In this document: piece by piece, positions 18,452-26,701 of the stretch
Layout: each line of letters starts with the position of its first letter
Position numbering within the stretch: position 1 is the first letter of the stretch
Assembly: GCF_900302455.1 (NCBI RefSeq)
Contig: NZ_ONZG01000007.1
Coordinates: forward strand, 62,001-126,000
Reading direction: 5' to 3'
DNA: 64,000 bases
Origin: Falsiruegeria mediterranea M17
Lineage (GTDB): Bacteria > Pseudomonadota > Alphaproteobacteria > Rhodobacterales > Rhodobacteraceae
Translations under genes and position numbers: made by a program
Notes under the pieces: model-generated
What the model saw: the letters and a program-made list of their open reading frames with translations, nothing else
Database searches by the model: none
What the model was told of the DNA's origin: nothing

Positions 18452-19771
18452 TCAGCGTCCGATCACGATGTCGGCGCAAAGACCGCCGAGGTCCTCGCTT
18501 TGGCCCAAACGCAACGTGCCGCCATGCGCGCGCGCGATGTCTGCCACAATCGCGAGGCCCAACCCGACGCCCGAGCCCTGGTTCTGATTGCGGGCGGGAT
18601 CCAGGCGCGAAAAGGGTTTGATCGCCTCATACTGCATCTCGACCGGGATGCCCGGCCCGTCATCTTCGACCCTGAGCCTGAGAGATTTCGGGGTCATCAC
18701 GACGCTGACCCGCGCCCGCGTGCCATAGCGGACGGCGTTGCCAATCAAGTTCTCGACAGCACGCCGCATCGCCAGTGGTCGCAACAGGATCTCGCCTTCT
18801 ACTTGGCATTCACCTAGTGAAACATCGCGTCCGGCCCGTTTCGCATCCTCAACGATCCTGCGGATCAGATCAGACGGATCGATCAATTCGGGCGTCGCCT
18901 CGGTCGTGCCCCGTGAGAACTCCAGGAACGCGTCCAGCAGTTGCTGCATTTCATCCACATCCTTGAGCAGCAATTCTGCATCGTCCTCGTCCAGCATCGA
19001 CAACCCCAGCTTGAGCCGGGTCAATGGCGTGCGCAGATCATGGCTGACACCGGAAAGCATCATCGTGCGTTGCTCGATCTGCCGCTCGATTCGGGCACGC
19101 ATGTCCAGAAACGCACTGCCGGCAGCACGAACCTCGATCGCGCCCGAAGGCCAATAAGGCACGTTTCGCCCCCGGCCAAATGCCTGGGCTGCATTGGCCA
19201 ACCGCGTGATCGGACGTAGTTGGTTTCGCATGTAAAGGAACGATATCGTCGTCATCAAAACTCCGAAGAACACCATCGTGACGATCAACTGATGCGGCGC
19301 TGCGGGGGACAAGCGACGGCGGTCGAACGACACTTCGACCGGCCCCAGATCGCTGTCGATGTAGACCTGCGCCAACCGGCTGTTACTGAGCGCAACAGCC
19401 AGTGTCCCTTCTAGCCGGGTATGAAACGTCTGCGTCACGATCCGCCCGGTATAGTCGTACCAACGGCGCGTATCCCTGTCGGGTGCTGCCTCGTCATTGA
19501 GGAACCGAACCTGCATGTGCAACGCTGCCAAAAACGGGCGCATCGCGCTTAGCATCTCGTTTTGGGTTTCGGCGCGCGCGGCCTGATCCCCGATCATCTC
19601 GATCTCTCGCACGATGGTCAGCGTCATCTGCTTGGTCACGTCCTCCAGGTTGCGCTGGATGAACGCGACCGAAACCACCAACTGCAGCACAACAACCGGC
19701 AGAACCAGGATCAGCGCAGCCCGGCCATACAGGCTGCGCGGCATATAGTGTTTGAGCCAACCGAAAGACAT
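18452..19771 (-). CDS. EnvZ-like sensor histidine kinase
   Basis: A 439-residue membrane kinase. Two transmembrane segments (about residues 18-40 and 165-185) flank a periplasmic sensor region, followed by HAMP, an H-box GVSHDLRTPLTRL (phospho-His near residue 243), an N-box LIGNAVRYG and glycine boxes DDGPGIP and GSGVGLGLAIV. It phosphorylates a response regulator. No regulator gene is adjacent: the neighbours are a divergent hydrolase and the Septu-like cassette. The stimulus is unknown. Confidence 0.93.
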   Translation of the reverse strand: MSFGWLKHYMPRSLYGRAALILVLPVVVLQLVVSVAFIQRNLEDVTKQMTLTIVREIEMIGDQAARAETQNEMLSAMRPFLAALHMQVRFLNDEAAPDRDTRRWYDYTGRIVTQTFHTRLEGTLAVALSNSRLAQVYIDSDLGPVEVSFDRRRLSPAAPHQLIVTMVFFGVLMTTISFLYMRNQLRPITRLANAAQAFGRGRNVPYWPSGAIEVRAAGSAFLDMRARIERQIEQRTMMLSGVSHDLRTPLTRLKLGLSMLDEDDAELLLKDVDEMQQLLDAFLEFSRGTTEATPELIDPSDLIRRIVEDAKRAGRDVSLGECQVEGEILLRPLAMRRAVENLIGNAVRYGTRARVSVVMTPKSLRLRVEDDGPGIPVEMQYEAIKPFSRLDPARNQNQGSGVGLGLAIVADIARAHGGTLRLGQSEDLGGLCADIVIGR

Positions 19772-19812
19772 GCGCTAAGCCTAGCGGGCAGCCAAGCCAA
19801 GAGAAAGACCAG

Positions 19813-20727
19813 ATGATTCAAGCACCAGACGATTTTGATCCCCCCGTTGGTCAGCCGATACAACTGGCCCCCGGCGTCCGCCGCATTCTGGCGCCGAACC
19901 CCTCGCCGATGACTTATCGTGGTACCAACACCTACCTCATCGGGGATCGAGAGCTGGCGGTGATCGACCCCGGCCCGACCTCGCAAGAACACCTCGAAGC
20001 GACCTTGGCCGCGCTGGAACCGGGCCAGAGCATCAGCCACATCATCGTGACCCACACCCACGTCGATCATTCCCCCCTCGCCGCCCCTTTGGCTGCACGC
20101 ACCGGTGCCAGGATCTGGGCTTTTGGCGGGGCCGAGGACGGGCGCAGTGCAGTCATGTCCGAACTGGCACAAGCCGGGCTGGCTGGCGGCGGCGAAGGGA
20201 TCGATAAAGGGTTCCACCCTGACGTCACCGTTGCAGATGGCGAGGTGATCGAAGGTGACGGCTGGGAACTTGAGGTGATCCACACGCCGGGCCACTTGGG
20301 CAATCACATCGCTCTGGCCCTCGGGGACGCCTGCTTTACCGCCGATCACGTGATGGGATGGGCCAGTTCACTGGTCTCGCCCCCAGACGGGGACCTGACC
20401 GACTTCATGAACGCCTGCACCCGCCTGCGCGCCCGCTCCTGGTCGGTGTTCCACCCCGGCCACGGCGCCCCCATCGACGATCCTGCGGGACGTTTGGACT
20501 GGCTGATCGAGCACCGCCTGATGCGCGAGGCGCAAATCCTGACCGCACTCGACCAAGGGCCTGCCACGGCACGCGGGTTGGCAGAACACATCTACACGGA
20601 AACGCCGCCCGCCTTGCTGCCCGCGGCCGAGCGGAACGTCTTTGCCCATTTGGTGGATCTGTTCGGAAAATCCCGGGTGAAACCAGCGGGCCAGCTAGCG
20701 GCCACAGCCGAGTTTTCAAAGCTCTGA
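19813..20727 (+). CDS. MBL-fold metallo-hydrolase (LACTB2-like)
   Basis: A 304-residue protein with the metal-binding signature THTHVDHSP (HxHxDH) near residue 80, further ligands in GHLGNH and ADHVMGW, and a HPGHGAP motif. The C-terminal region (HRLMREAQILTAL onward) is a small helical/winged-helix domain as in LACTB2-type ribonucleases. Hydrolase chemistry is clear, the substrate is not. It is divergent from the histidine kinase and is the last core gene before the island. Confidence 0.88.
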   Translation: MIQAPDDFDPPVGQPIQLAPGVRRILAPNPSPMTYRGTNTYLIGDRELAVIDPGPTSQEHLEATLAALEPGQSISHIIVTHTHVDHSPLAAPLAARTGARIWAFGGAEDGRSAVMSELAQAGLAGGGEGIDKGFHPDVTVADGEVIEGDGWELEVIHTPGHLGNHIALALGDACFTADHVMGWASSLVSPPDGDLTDFMNACTRLRARSWSVFHPGHGAPIDDPAGRLDWLIEHRLMREAQILTALDQGPATARGLAEHIYTETPPALLPAAERNVFAHLVDLFGKSRVKPAGQLAATAEFSKL

Positions 20728-20820
20728 TGAGCCTTTCCAAGGGTGCGTAAAAAAAGTTCTCGAATTCGGTGAAAATTTTCTGGACGGTCGAAAGTCCCAT
20801 TGCTATACGGCGCGAACCGT

Positions 20821-20895
20821 TCCGGCGTAGCTCAGCGGTAGAGCAGTTGACTGTTAATCAATTGGTCGTAGGTTCGATCCCTACCGCCGGAGCCA
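20821..20895 (+). tRNA. tRNA-Asn (GUU), integration site of the island
   Basis: Cloverleaf: acceptor TCCGGCG/CGCCGGA, D-arm GCTC/GAGC, anticodon arm GTTGA-CTGTTAA-TCAAT with anticodon GTT, T-arm GTAGG-TTCGATC-CCTAC, discriminator G and an encoded CCA (20893-20895). A tyrosine recombinase gene starts 120 bases downstream, so the 3' end of this tRNA is the likely attL core. Confidence 0.95.
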
Positions 20896-20924
20896 AATCA
20901 CCCGCAAGGGCTTGATTTCAAATA

Positions 20925-20955
20925 AAAAAGCGACCCAACCCGGGTCGCTTTTCTC
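20925..20955 (+). terminator. Terminator after tRNA-Asn
   Basis: AAAAAGCGACCC (20925-20936) pairs with GGGTCGCTTTT (20942-20952), followed by more T-rich sequence. It would end tRNA transcription before the integrase gene. Confidence 0.8.
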
Positions 20956-21015
20956 GTTTCGGGCACATCGAATGGCACTCCGCGTGGCACATGCTGGCAC
21001 AAAGGGAGTCACACC

Positions 21016-23406
21016 ATGCCTCGGAGTCGAAGAATCCCCCACCTCGAATACCGGAAATCCGGTTACGTCTGGCGCCGCCGCCTGCCGCGGAGTCTGACCT
21101 GCCGCGAGGCAGAATCCATCCCCGCGCACCGCGCCGAATCCGTGTCCGAATCCCAGCAGAAATGCCTCTCCGATTCGACGAAAATCCTGTTTCGCAGCTG
21201 TCGCCAAAAAGCATCAGATGTGCCGCAAGAGGCTGGAAATCTGCGGGAAATACTCAATTTCGGCCCTTTTTCAGAGGATTCAAACCTAAGGAAATCGGCC
21301 AATCGCAAATTTCTTTTGCTTTCCCTGAAAACCCATGGCTATGCCGCCGCCCGGGAATTGGCCGAGCGCCTTACCTCCCTCGCATCCCTCGCTTTTCACT
21401 ACGCATCGATCGACATGACCCTGACGGCTTCACAAGTCTCCGACATCCTGACGACGCTCGCCCGCTTCGAAATCGAAGCGACCGATCGCATCCGGGCATT
21501 GGAGGATCAACGCACCCCCGAAGCGGCGGACTTCGTCCTTCGCCGGGAGCGCGCGATCCAGAATACGCTCAGGGAAGCGCTCCTCCTGAGAAATCGGGAG
21601 GTGGCGCGCCTGCCCTTGCAGCATGTCGCGGAGCAACTCGGCATCGAGCTGCCCGAGGATGGAGAGGATTGGAAACTCCTGGCCTACGAGGCCACGCGGG
21701 TTCTTCTCAATCTCAGCGAAGAGCGGGAACGCAGGGAGCGAGGCCTGTTCAACGGACCAAGCCCGTTTTTCACCCAGGCCATCGCGCCGCAACCTGTTGA
21801 AACCATGCACTGTTCCCTGGGCATGGCGTCGGTGGGTGGCATAGCGATGACACCAACCCCATCCACAGTACAGGATCCACATATGACCCTATCCCCAAGC
21901 GCACTCTGGCAAGGCGCGTCCTCCTTCTTCCGTGCAGCCACGTCCGAACACCACGTCCCGGAGCCGAAGCAGGAACCGGCCGCAGAGCCCGAGGCTGTGG
22001 TCGCGAAGCCATCGCCACCTGGCACGCCGAAACTCGAAACCAAGGCCAAGCCCGAAGAAAACGATCCCCTTGCCGTAGCTGCCGAGCGCGTTGTCCTGAA
22101 AAACTGCAAATCCGAGACCATTGCCGCCCTGAAGAAGGGTTCCAACATCACCATCTCCGAGGCATTCGACGCCTACTTTGATCTCAAGTCCCAAGGTTAT
22201 GGCGAAGAGTGGGAGAAGTTCCAAAAGCGCAACCCGGATGCCGGAAAAAGATGGACCAAGTCCACCTTGCCGGGCATGCGAACCGGGAAAAAGATCTGGG
22301 TCGATCTCCAGGCAAACAAACGCTTTTGCAAGGCGCGCAAAGACGACGTGGTAGATTGCATCACGGTGATCCAGGGCATTCCCAAGCTCCATGGCAAATC
22401 CAAGGAGCTTTCTCCATCAGGTGGTTACCGCGACCTCGTAGAGCGTGTCCCGTTCATCGAGCAAAAGAATATGAATGACGCCGAGCTGGACTTGAAACGA
22501 AAGGGCGTGACCGATCAGGCCGCGGTCGAGGCGGCCCGGCGGAAAAAAGCTATTCCTCCCTTGCGGGGTGAAACCTTCTTCAAACATGTTCGGGCGATAA
22601 ACAGGGTTGCCAAGATGTTGATCGGGCTGGGCATCGTCCAGGAAAACCCGTTTTCAAGCTGCACGTTCACCAACGCAGAGGAAAAGAGCTACAAGGCTGG
22701 TGAAGCAAAAATGGCCCGGCAGAGCTGGGATGATAGGGCCGAAAAGCTCTTTGACACTCCCGTTTTCCATGGAGACACCCGCGACGAGGGAGATCCCCTG
22801 TTCTGGTCTCCCCTGCTCGGGTTTCTCCAAGGGCTGCGCGGCGAAGAAGGCCTGCAGCTCGGCCCTGATGATTTCGGGGAGAAGAACGGGATCCACTACA
22901 TGCGCATCCACAACGGCCCGGGGAATTCCGTCAAATCGGAAGCTGGCGAGCGCGTCCTCCCGGTCCACCCGGCCCTGATCGAACTCGGGTTGATAGATCT
23001 CGTCGAATTGCGCCGCAAGCAGGGCAAACGTCGCCTCTTCAGCAACCTCCGGCGCGGTCAGACCAAGGAAACTTTCACCGAGATCTTCACCAAGGAGTTC
23101 ACGCGCTACCGGCAGGCTCACGATGTCTACTGGCACGGTCTGGACCTGCACGCCACGCGGACAACCTTTCACCACGACCTGATGGATCTCAGCACACCTG
23201 GTTACATCCGGCGCAAGCTCATGGGTCACGAGCCGCTCGACGAAGGCGAACGCTCCTACGCCCAGAACGGGATTTCCCTGGCGACCCTCCACGAGACCGT
23301 TTCCCGGATCCGTTTCAACGCTGCGGCCATCCAGAGCCCGATCCGCAAGGGTGCGAAATCCGGGACCCAGAAACGGGCCCAGGAACTCGGTCTTCGGGCC
23401 ATCTGA
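21016..23406 (+). CDS. Large site-specific tyrosine recombinase (island integrase)
   Basis: A 796-residue integrase. The N-terminus (YRKSGYVWRRRLPRSL) resembles the DUF6538-type start of alphaproteobacterial island integrases. The catalytic set is present: Arg in GLRGEEGLQL near residue 609, Lys in NSVKSEAGERVLPV, HxxR in DLHATRTTFHHDL near 711, GH in LMGHEPLDEGE and the nucleophile Tyr in RSYAQNG near 747. It should catalyse integration and excision at the adjacent tRNA-Asn. The ATG at 21016 is preceded by AAGGGAG. The very long N-terminal half has no domain I recognise. Confidence 0.92.
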   Translation: MPRSRRIPHLEYRKSGYVWRRRLPRSLTCREAESIPAHRAESVSESQQKCLSDSTKILFRSCRQKASDVPQEAGNLREILNFGPFSEDSNLRKSANRKFLLLSLKTHGYAAARELAERLTSLASLAFHYASIDMTLTASQVSDILTTLARFEIEATDRIRALEDQRTPEAADFVLRRERAIQNTLREALLLRNREVARLPLQHVAEQLGIELPEDGEDWKLLAYEATRVLLNLSEERERRERGLFNGPSPFFTQAIAPQPVETMHCSLGMASVGGIAMTPTPSTVQDPHMTLSPSALWQGASSFFRAATSEHHVPEPKQEPAAEPEAVVAKPSPPGTPKLETKAKPEENDPLAVAAERVVLKNCKSETIAALKKGSNITISEAFDAYFDLKSQGYGEEWEKFQKRNPDAGKRWTKSTLPGMRTGKKIWVDLQANKRFCKARKDDVVDCITVIQGIPKLHGKSKELSPSGGYRDLVERVPFIEQKNMNDAELDLKRKGVTDQAAVEAARRKKAIPPLRGETFFKHVRAINRVAKMLIGLGIVQENPFSSCTFTNAEEKSYKAGEAKMARQSWDDRAEKLFDTPVFHGDTRDEGDPLFWSPLLGFLQGLRGEEGLQLGPDDFGEKNGIHYMRIHNGPGNSVKSEAGERVLPVHPALIELGLIDLVELRRKQGKRRLFSNLRRGQTKETFTEIFTKEFTRYRQAHDVYWHGLDLHATRTTFHHDLMDLSTPGYIRRKLMGHEPLDEGERSYAQNGISLATLHETVSRIRFNAAAIQSPIRKGAKSGTQKRAQELGLRAI

Positions 23407-23552
23407 CCTTTGGGTGGCCCTGTTTCGGGCAGGGCACCCCAAGCCTCACCACTCAAACACACGACAACCACAAACCTACCGACGTGCGGGTGATCTCTCA
23501 CCACGCAACACTCAGGCCTTTGCCTGGTCAAACCTCAATCCAGGAGATCAAA

Positions 23553-24248
23553 ATGAACGAAATGAAAATCCGTGCAGACGCGAGTGACTGCAAACTCAAG
23601 AATATCTTTGCCGAAGTCATGTTAGACGACGGTGTGCGCTTGAAGCTGGCGCTCTACTACAAGGGTGGGGAAATGACGCTCTCGGTCACCAGGTGCTTCA
23701 AAAGGCCACTCGCTGACTTCCAGACGTTGAAGCTCCCTCTGTTCGAAGACAACAACTTCTTTGACGAATTGCTTCGACTTCAAAATTTTATCGGTCAGTG
23801 TGAAGCGGTTTTGCCGGAGATATTTCTGTTCATGAGATCATCGGCAGAACAACTACAACTGCCAGAAGTTCAACGAGGTGAACTCGTGGCCAACATCAGT
23901 CTCCTGGAAAAGCTTAGCGGCGACGATTTTGCTCTCAAACATCTTCGGCGTGAGCAGAATGTAGCTTGGAGGATCGAGGCTCTTCAGTCAGAAAAGGACA
24001 ACTTTTTGAAATCAGCCATTGGAACAATGACCAGCTTGTTTCTGCTCGACGCCACTAAACTGGACGAGTCTCCGGAAATTCCAGACCTCCGCACCGTCGG
24101 CAGGTTGGTTTTCGACGTACGAAATTTTGAAGCCTTGGTTCACGAGTTGGAGAGACGAAAAAATCTGCCCCCTCAGGACGGAAATGGAGACTCTGCCGGG
24201 TGTCCAACGGGCTTACCGTTCAAGGAAGTTGGAGTTTCATCGATGTAA
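23553..24248 (+). CDS. Hypothetical protein
   Basis: About 231 residues from the ATG at 23553, which has a good site (CAGGAGATCAAA); the frame extends to 23484 without support. The sequence (MNEMKIRADASDCKLKNIF) has no signal peptide, membrane span or motif I recognise; the middle is helical with leucine-rich stretches. It follows the integrase and ends in a terminator. Confidence 0.6.
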   Translation: MNEMKIRADASDCKLKNIFAEVMLDDGVRLKLALYYKGGEMTLSVTRCFKRPLADFQTLKLPLFEDNNFFDELLRLQNFIGQCEAVLPEIFLFMRSSAEQLQLPEVQRGELVANISLLEKLSGDDFALKHLRREQNVAWRIEALQSEKDNFLKSAIGTMTSLFLLDATKLDESPEIPDLRTVGRLVFDVRNFEALVHELERRKNLPPQDGNGDSAGCPTGLPFKEVGVSSM

Positions 24249-24291
24249 CCTCCGCCCTGGCTGCGGCCAAGCACTTCGAGAACATGAACAA

Positions 24292-24330
24292 GGCGCCGGG
24301 AATTTCGGATCTCCGGCGCCATTTTCGTTT
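24292..24330. terminator. Bidirectional terminator between a hypothetical gene and the glycosylase gene
   Basis: GGCGCCGG (24292-24299) and CCGGCGCC (24313-24320) form a perfect 8-bp stem followed by ATTTTCGTTT. It lies between two convergent genes and could serve both. Confidence 0.7.
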
Positions 24331-24344
24331 CGACAAGGGTTCTA

Positions 24345-25061
24345 TCAGGTTTCACCAACTCGTCCGGATATTACCCCTGCACCTTGTTTACAGCGTGCTT
24401 TCACCGGACACTCAAGGCAAGTTGGCTGTCGTGCGCGGCACACGAGGGCCGCGAAATCAAGGACTGCCCAGTTTACTTCGCACGGGTCACCGGCTTGGAC
24501 CAACCACTGACCGGCGGCCTGGAGCCAAGGATCGTGACGAATGTCCGCCAATCGCCGCGGCCGAACAAACCGTTCCAAGACGCGCGCCATGTTGACGTCA
24601 ACAAGAGGACGGGCTTGTCCATGCTGGAACATTAGAATTGCGTTTCCCACGTATTGGCCAACCGCGGGAACACCCCGAAGCTCACTCTCGACCGAAGGAA
24701 ACACCCCGTCGTGTTCAGCAGCATAGGTAGCCAACGACTTAATTGATTGGGCCCGGCGTCGCCAGAGACCCAGCGGTCGAAGGACTTCTTCGAGTTCTGA
24801 AATCTCACTTCCCGCAAGGGAATTCCACGTGGGGTAGCGTTGAAAAAAGCTGGTATAAATCGTTGCTACAACCTCGGCGCGCGTTCTCTGCAGGAGAACC
24901 TCGACACAAATTTTCTCATATTCTTTTGCCGCATCTCGACGCCAAGGAAGATCGCGACCGTGAACCTGGTACCAGCGCACGAGGTCCTTTCGAAGTCGCG
25001 ATATTTTTCTCTTTTGCCCAGTTGTGAGCTGGTCGCGCCTGTTTCCACTCTTCTTGGCCAT
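24345..25061 (-). CDS. HhH-GPD DNA glycosylase, MIG-type T:G mismatch repair enzyme
   Basis: A 238-residue protein of the Nth/MutY superfamily. It has LPWRRD and EVLLQRTRAEVV as in MutY/MIG enzymes, the helix-hairpin-helix LRGVPAVGQYVGNAI near residue 130, the catalytic Asp of VDVNMARVL, and a [4Fe-4S] cluster CRARQPTCLECPVKARC (C-x6-C-x2-C-x5-C) at the C-terminus. In the hairpin the residue that is Lys in Nth and Ser in MutY is Tyr here, as in the M. thermautotrophicus T:G glycosylase MIG. It is divergent from a 5-methylcytosine methyltransferase; it probably removes thymine from T:G pairs arising by deamination of 5-methylcytosine, as Vsr does for Dcm. Confidence 0.85.
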   Translation of the reverse strand: MAKKSGNRRDQLTTGQKRKISRLRKDLVRWYQVHGRDLPWRRDAAKEYEKICVEVLLQRTRAEVVATIYTSFFQRYPTWNSLAGSEISELEEVLRPLGLWRRRAQSIKSLATYAAEHDGVFPSVESELRGVPAVGQYVGNAILMFQHGQARPLVDVNMARVLERFVRPRRLADIRHDPWLQAAGQWLVQAGDPCEVNWAVLDFAALVCRARQPTCLECPVKARCKQGAGVISGRVGET

Positions 25062-25230
25062 AGCGATACCTTAGCCGTCATGACGTAGCGTAGTCGAGGT
25101 AACCTCGCCGATCAGCGGCCTCCAGGATGAATGCCATTCGCCAGAAAATGTCCTTGACACCTTGGCTTAACACTGGCGTTCGAGTATTGCCTGCTTACTG
25201 GCGTAGGACGTCTTGCTTGGAGAAATTTGA

Positions 25231-26688
25231 ATGAACAAGACGCCCGAGAAGTTGCGGAGCGTAGATCTTTTTGCTGGATGCGGCGGTCTATCTCTTGGCT
25301 TAAAGCAAGCGGGCTTCTCGCACGTGCTCGCCGTGGAAAAATCCGAAATGGCCGCGGAAACGTTTTTTCACAATCTCGTAAAGCGATTGGAAACAGAAGA
25401 CGAATGGCCGGGATACGTATCAGATTCTATCGACGACCAATTCGTCAGGGGTTTAGTTGTAGGCGAACTCCAGAAAGTTTTAGACAGCGATAGGATCTTC
25501 GAAAGCCTTCGTGAAAAGGAAATAGACCTTGTTGCTGGTGGTCCACCCTGCCAAGGATTCTCACTTGCTGGGCGAAGAGATCCCTCTGACAAACGGAATG
25601 ACCTTCCCTGGCAATTCCTCGAATTCGTTGAACGTGTACAACCAAAGACGGTCGTCATGGAAAACGTCGCGGGAATGCGGCAGGCCTTTCGAAAACACGG
25701 GAAGGCTTCTCCATTTGAAGAATTGCAACGCGCCCTCGAGGAAACTGGCCGCGGTTACAAAGTACAGCCGATGGCACTTAACGCGAAGCACTTCGGTGTC
25801 GCTCAAAACCGGCCTCGAGTATTCTTGGTTGGCTTGAGAGCGGATCTCGCTACCGACAACATGGTCTTCACTGCCGAAGCCTGGGACTCACATCGTGACT
25901 TGGACCCCGCCAGCGGCGAAGATATGCGACCAACCTTAGCTCCATGGGCAACGCATGGCTTGCCCGAAGGAACAGAGCTTATACCCTCGTGGGACGCGAT
26001 TTCTGATCTGGCGTTTCACAAGAACACGAACTCCGCATTTGTCTCCCCGTATGTCAAGGATTTGAATGGGCGAGTTTTGGTCCCTGCATCCCAAGCCCTC
26101 GCGGGCGCGACGGCCAAGGTGCTTCGTAATCACGTTAGGCGAAAGCACGGGGAAAGGGTTCAGGATCGCTTTCGCCTCTACCACCAGTTCTCGGAATACA
26201 AGATCGACCCCCTGATTTTGACGGTGTCAGCTGACACCGAGATGAGCGCTACGCAGAAACGGGAATTCGTAACGTTGAAAATTTCACAAGCCCAAGAAAA
26301 GTTTGGGTTTGATAAGAAGACCGCGCGAAAGCTGATTGAAGACAGCCTTCGCCTCGGAACCAAGAAGCACAGCCAAAGAGCCCTGAACCCAAAACAGCCA
26401 GCCCCGACAGTTGTTAGCCTTCCAGATGACTTCGTACATCCCTTCGAAGCTCGTACTTTGACCGTGCGAGAACTGGCCAGGTTCCAGTCATTTCCGGATA
26501 CTTTCGAGTTCCGATCAAAAGAAACGACTGGCGGTCCTCGGCGAAAATTCGAGGTTCCTCAATACACGCAGGTTGGAAACGCCGTACCTCCACTCCTCGC
26601 AAAGGCAATTGGCAACCACCTTCGGGCGATCCTGAGCCAAAACCAATGCAACACGGAACAGGACAATCAACTCGCCCAAAGTGCGTGA
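25231..26688 (+). CDS. C5-cytosine DNA methyltransferase
   Basis: A 485-residue enzyme with the ordered motifs of the family: FAGCGGLSLGL (motif I) near residue 12, GGPPCQGFS with the catalytic Cys (motif IV) near 105, VMENVAG (VI) near 143, QNRPRVFLVG (VIII), a variable target-recognition region at about 230-400, and YTQVGNAVPPLLA (X). It methylates cytosine at C5 in an unknown target. The ATG at 25231 follows GGAGAAATTTGA. It ends 13 bases from the stop of the opposing ATPase/nuclease gene, and is divergent from a T:G glycosylase. No type II endonuclease gene is adjacent. Confidence 0.95.
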   Translation: MNKTPEKLRSVDLFAGCGGLSLGLKQAGFSHVLAVEKSEMAAETFFHNLVKRLETEDEWPGYVSDSIDDQFVRGLVVGELQKVLDSDRIFESLREKEIDLVAGGPPCQGFSLAGRRDPSDKRNDLPWQFLEFVERVQPKTVVMENVAGMRQAFRKHGKASPFEELQRALEETGRGYKVQPMALNAKHFGVAQNRPRVFLVGLRADLATDNMVFTAEAWDSHRDLDPASGEDMRPTLAPWATHGLPEGTELIPSWDAISDLAFHKNTNSAFVSPYVKDLNGRVLVPASQALAGATAKVLRNHVRRKHGERVQDRFRLYHQFSEYKIDPLILTVSADTEMSATQKREFVTLKISQAQEKFGFDKKTARKLIEDSLRLGTKKHSQRALNPKQPAPTVVSLPDDFVHPFEARTLTVRELARFQSFPDTFEFRSKETTGGPRRKFEVPQYTQVGNAVPPLLAKAIGNHLRAILSQNQCNTEQDNQLAQSA

Positions 26689-26701
26689 AGCGAGTATCCC
26701 G

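Noticed and set aside
25154-25190. Sigma-70 promoter for the methyltransferase starting with TTGACA at 25154
   Set aside because: No acceptable -10 box lies 16-18 bases downstream.
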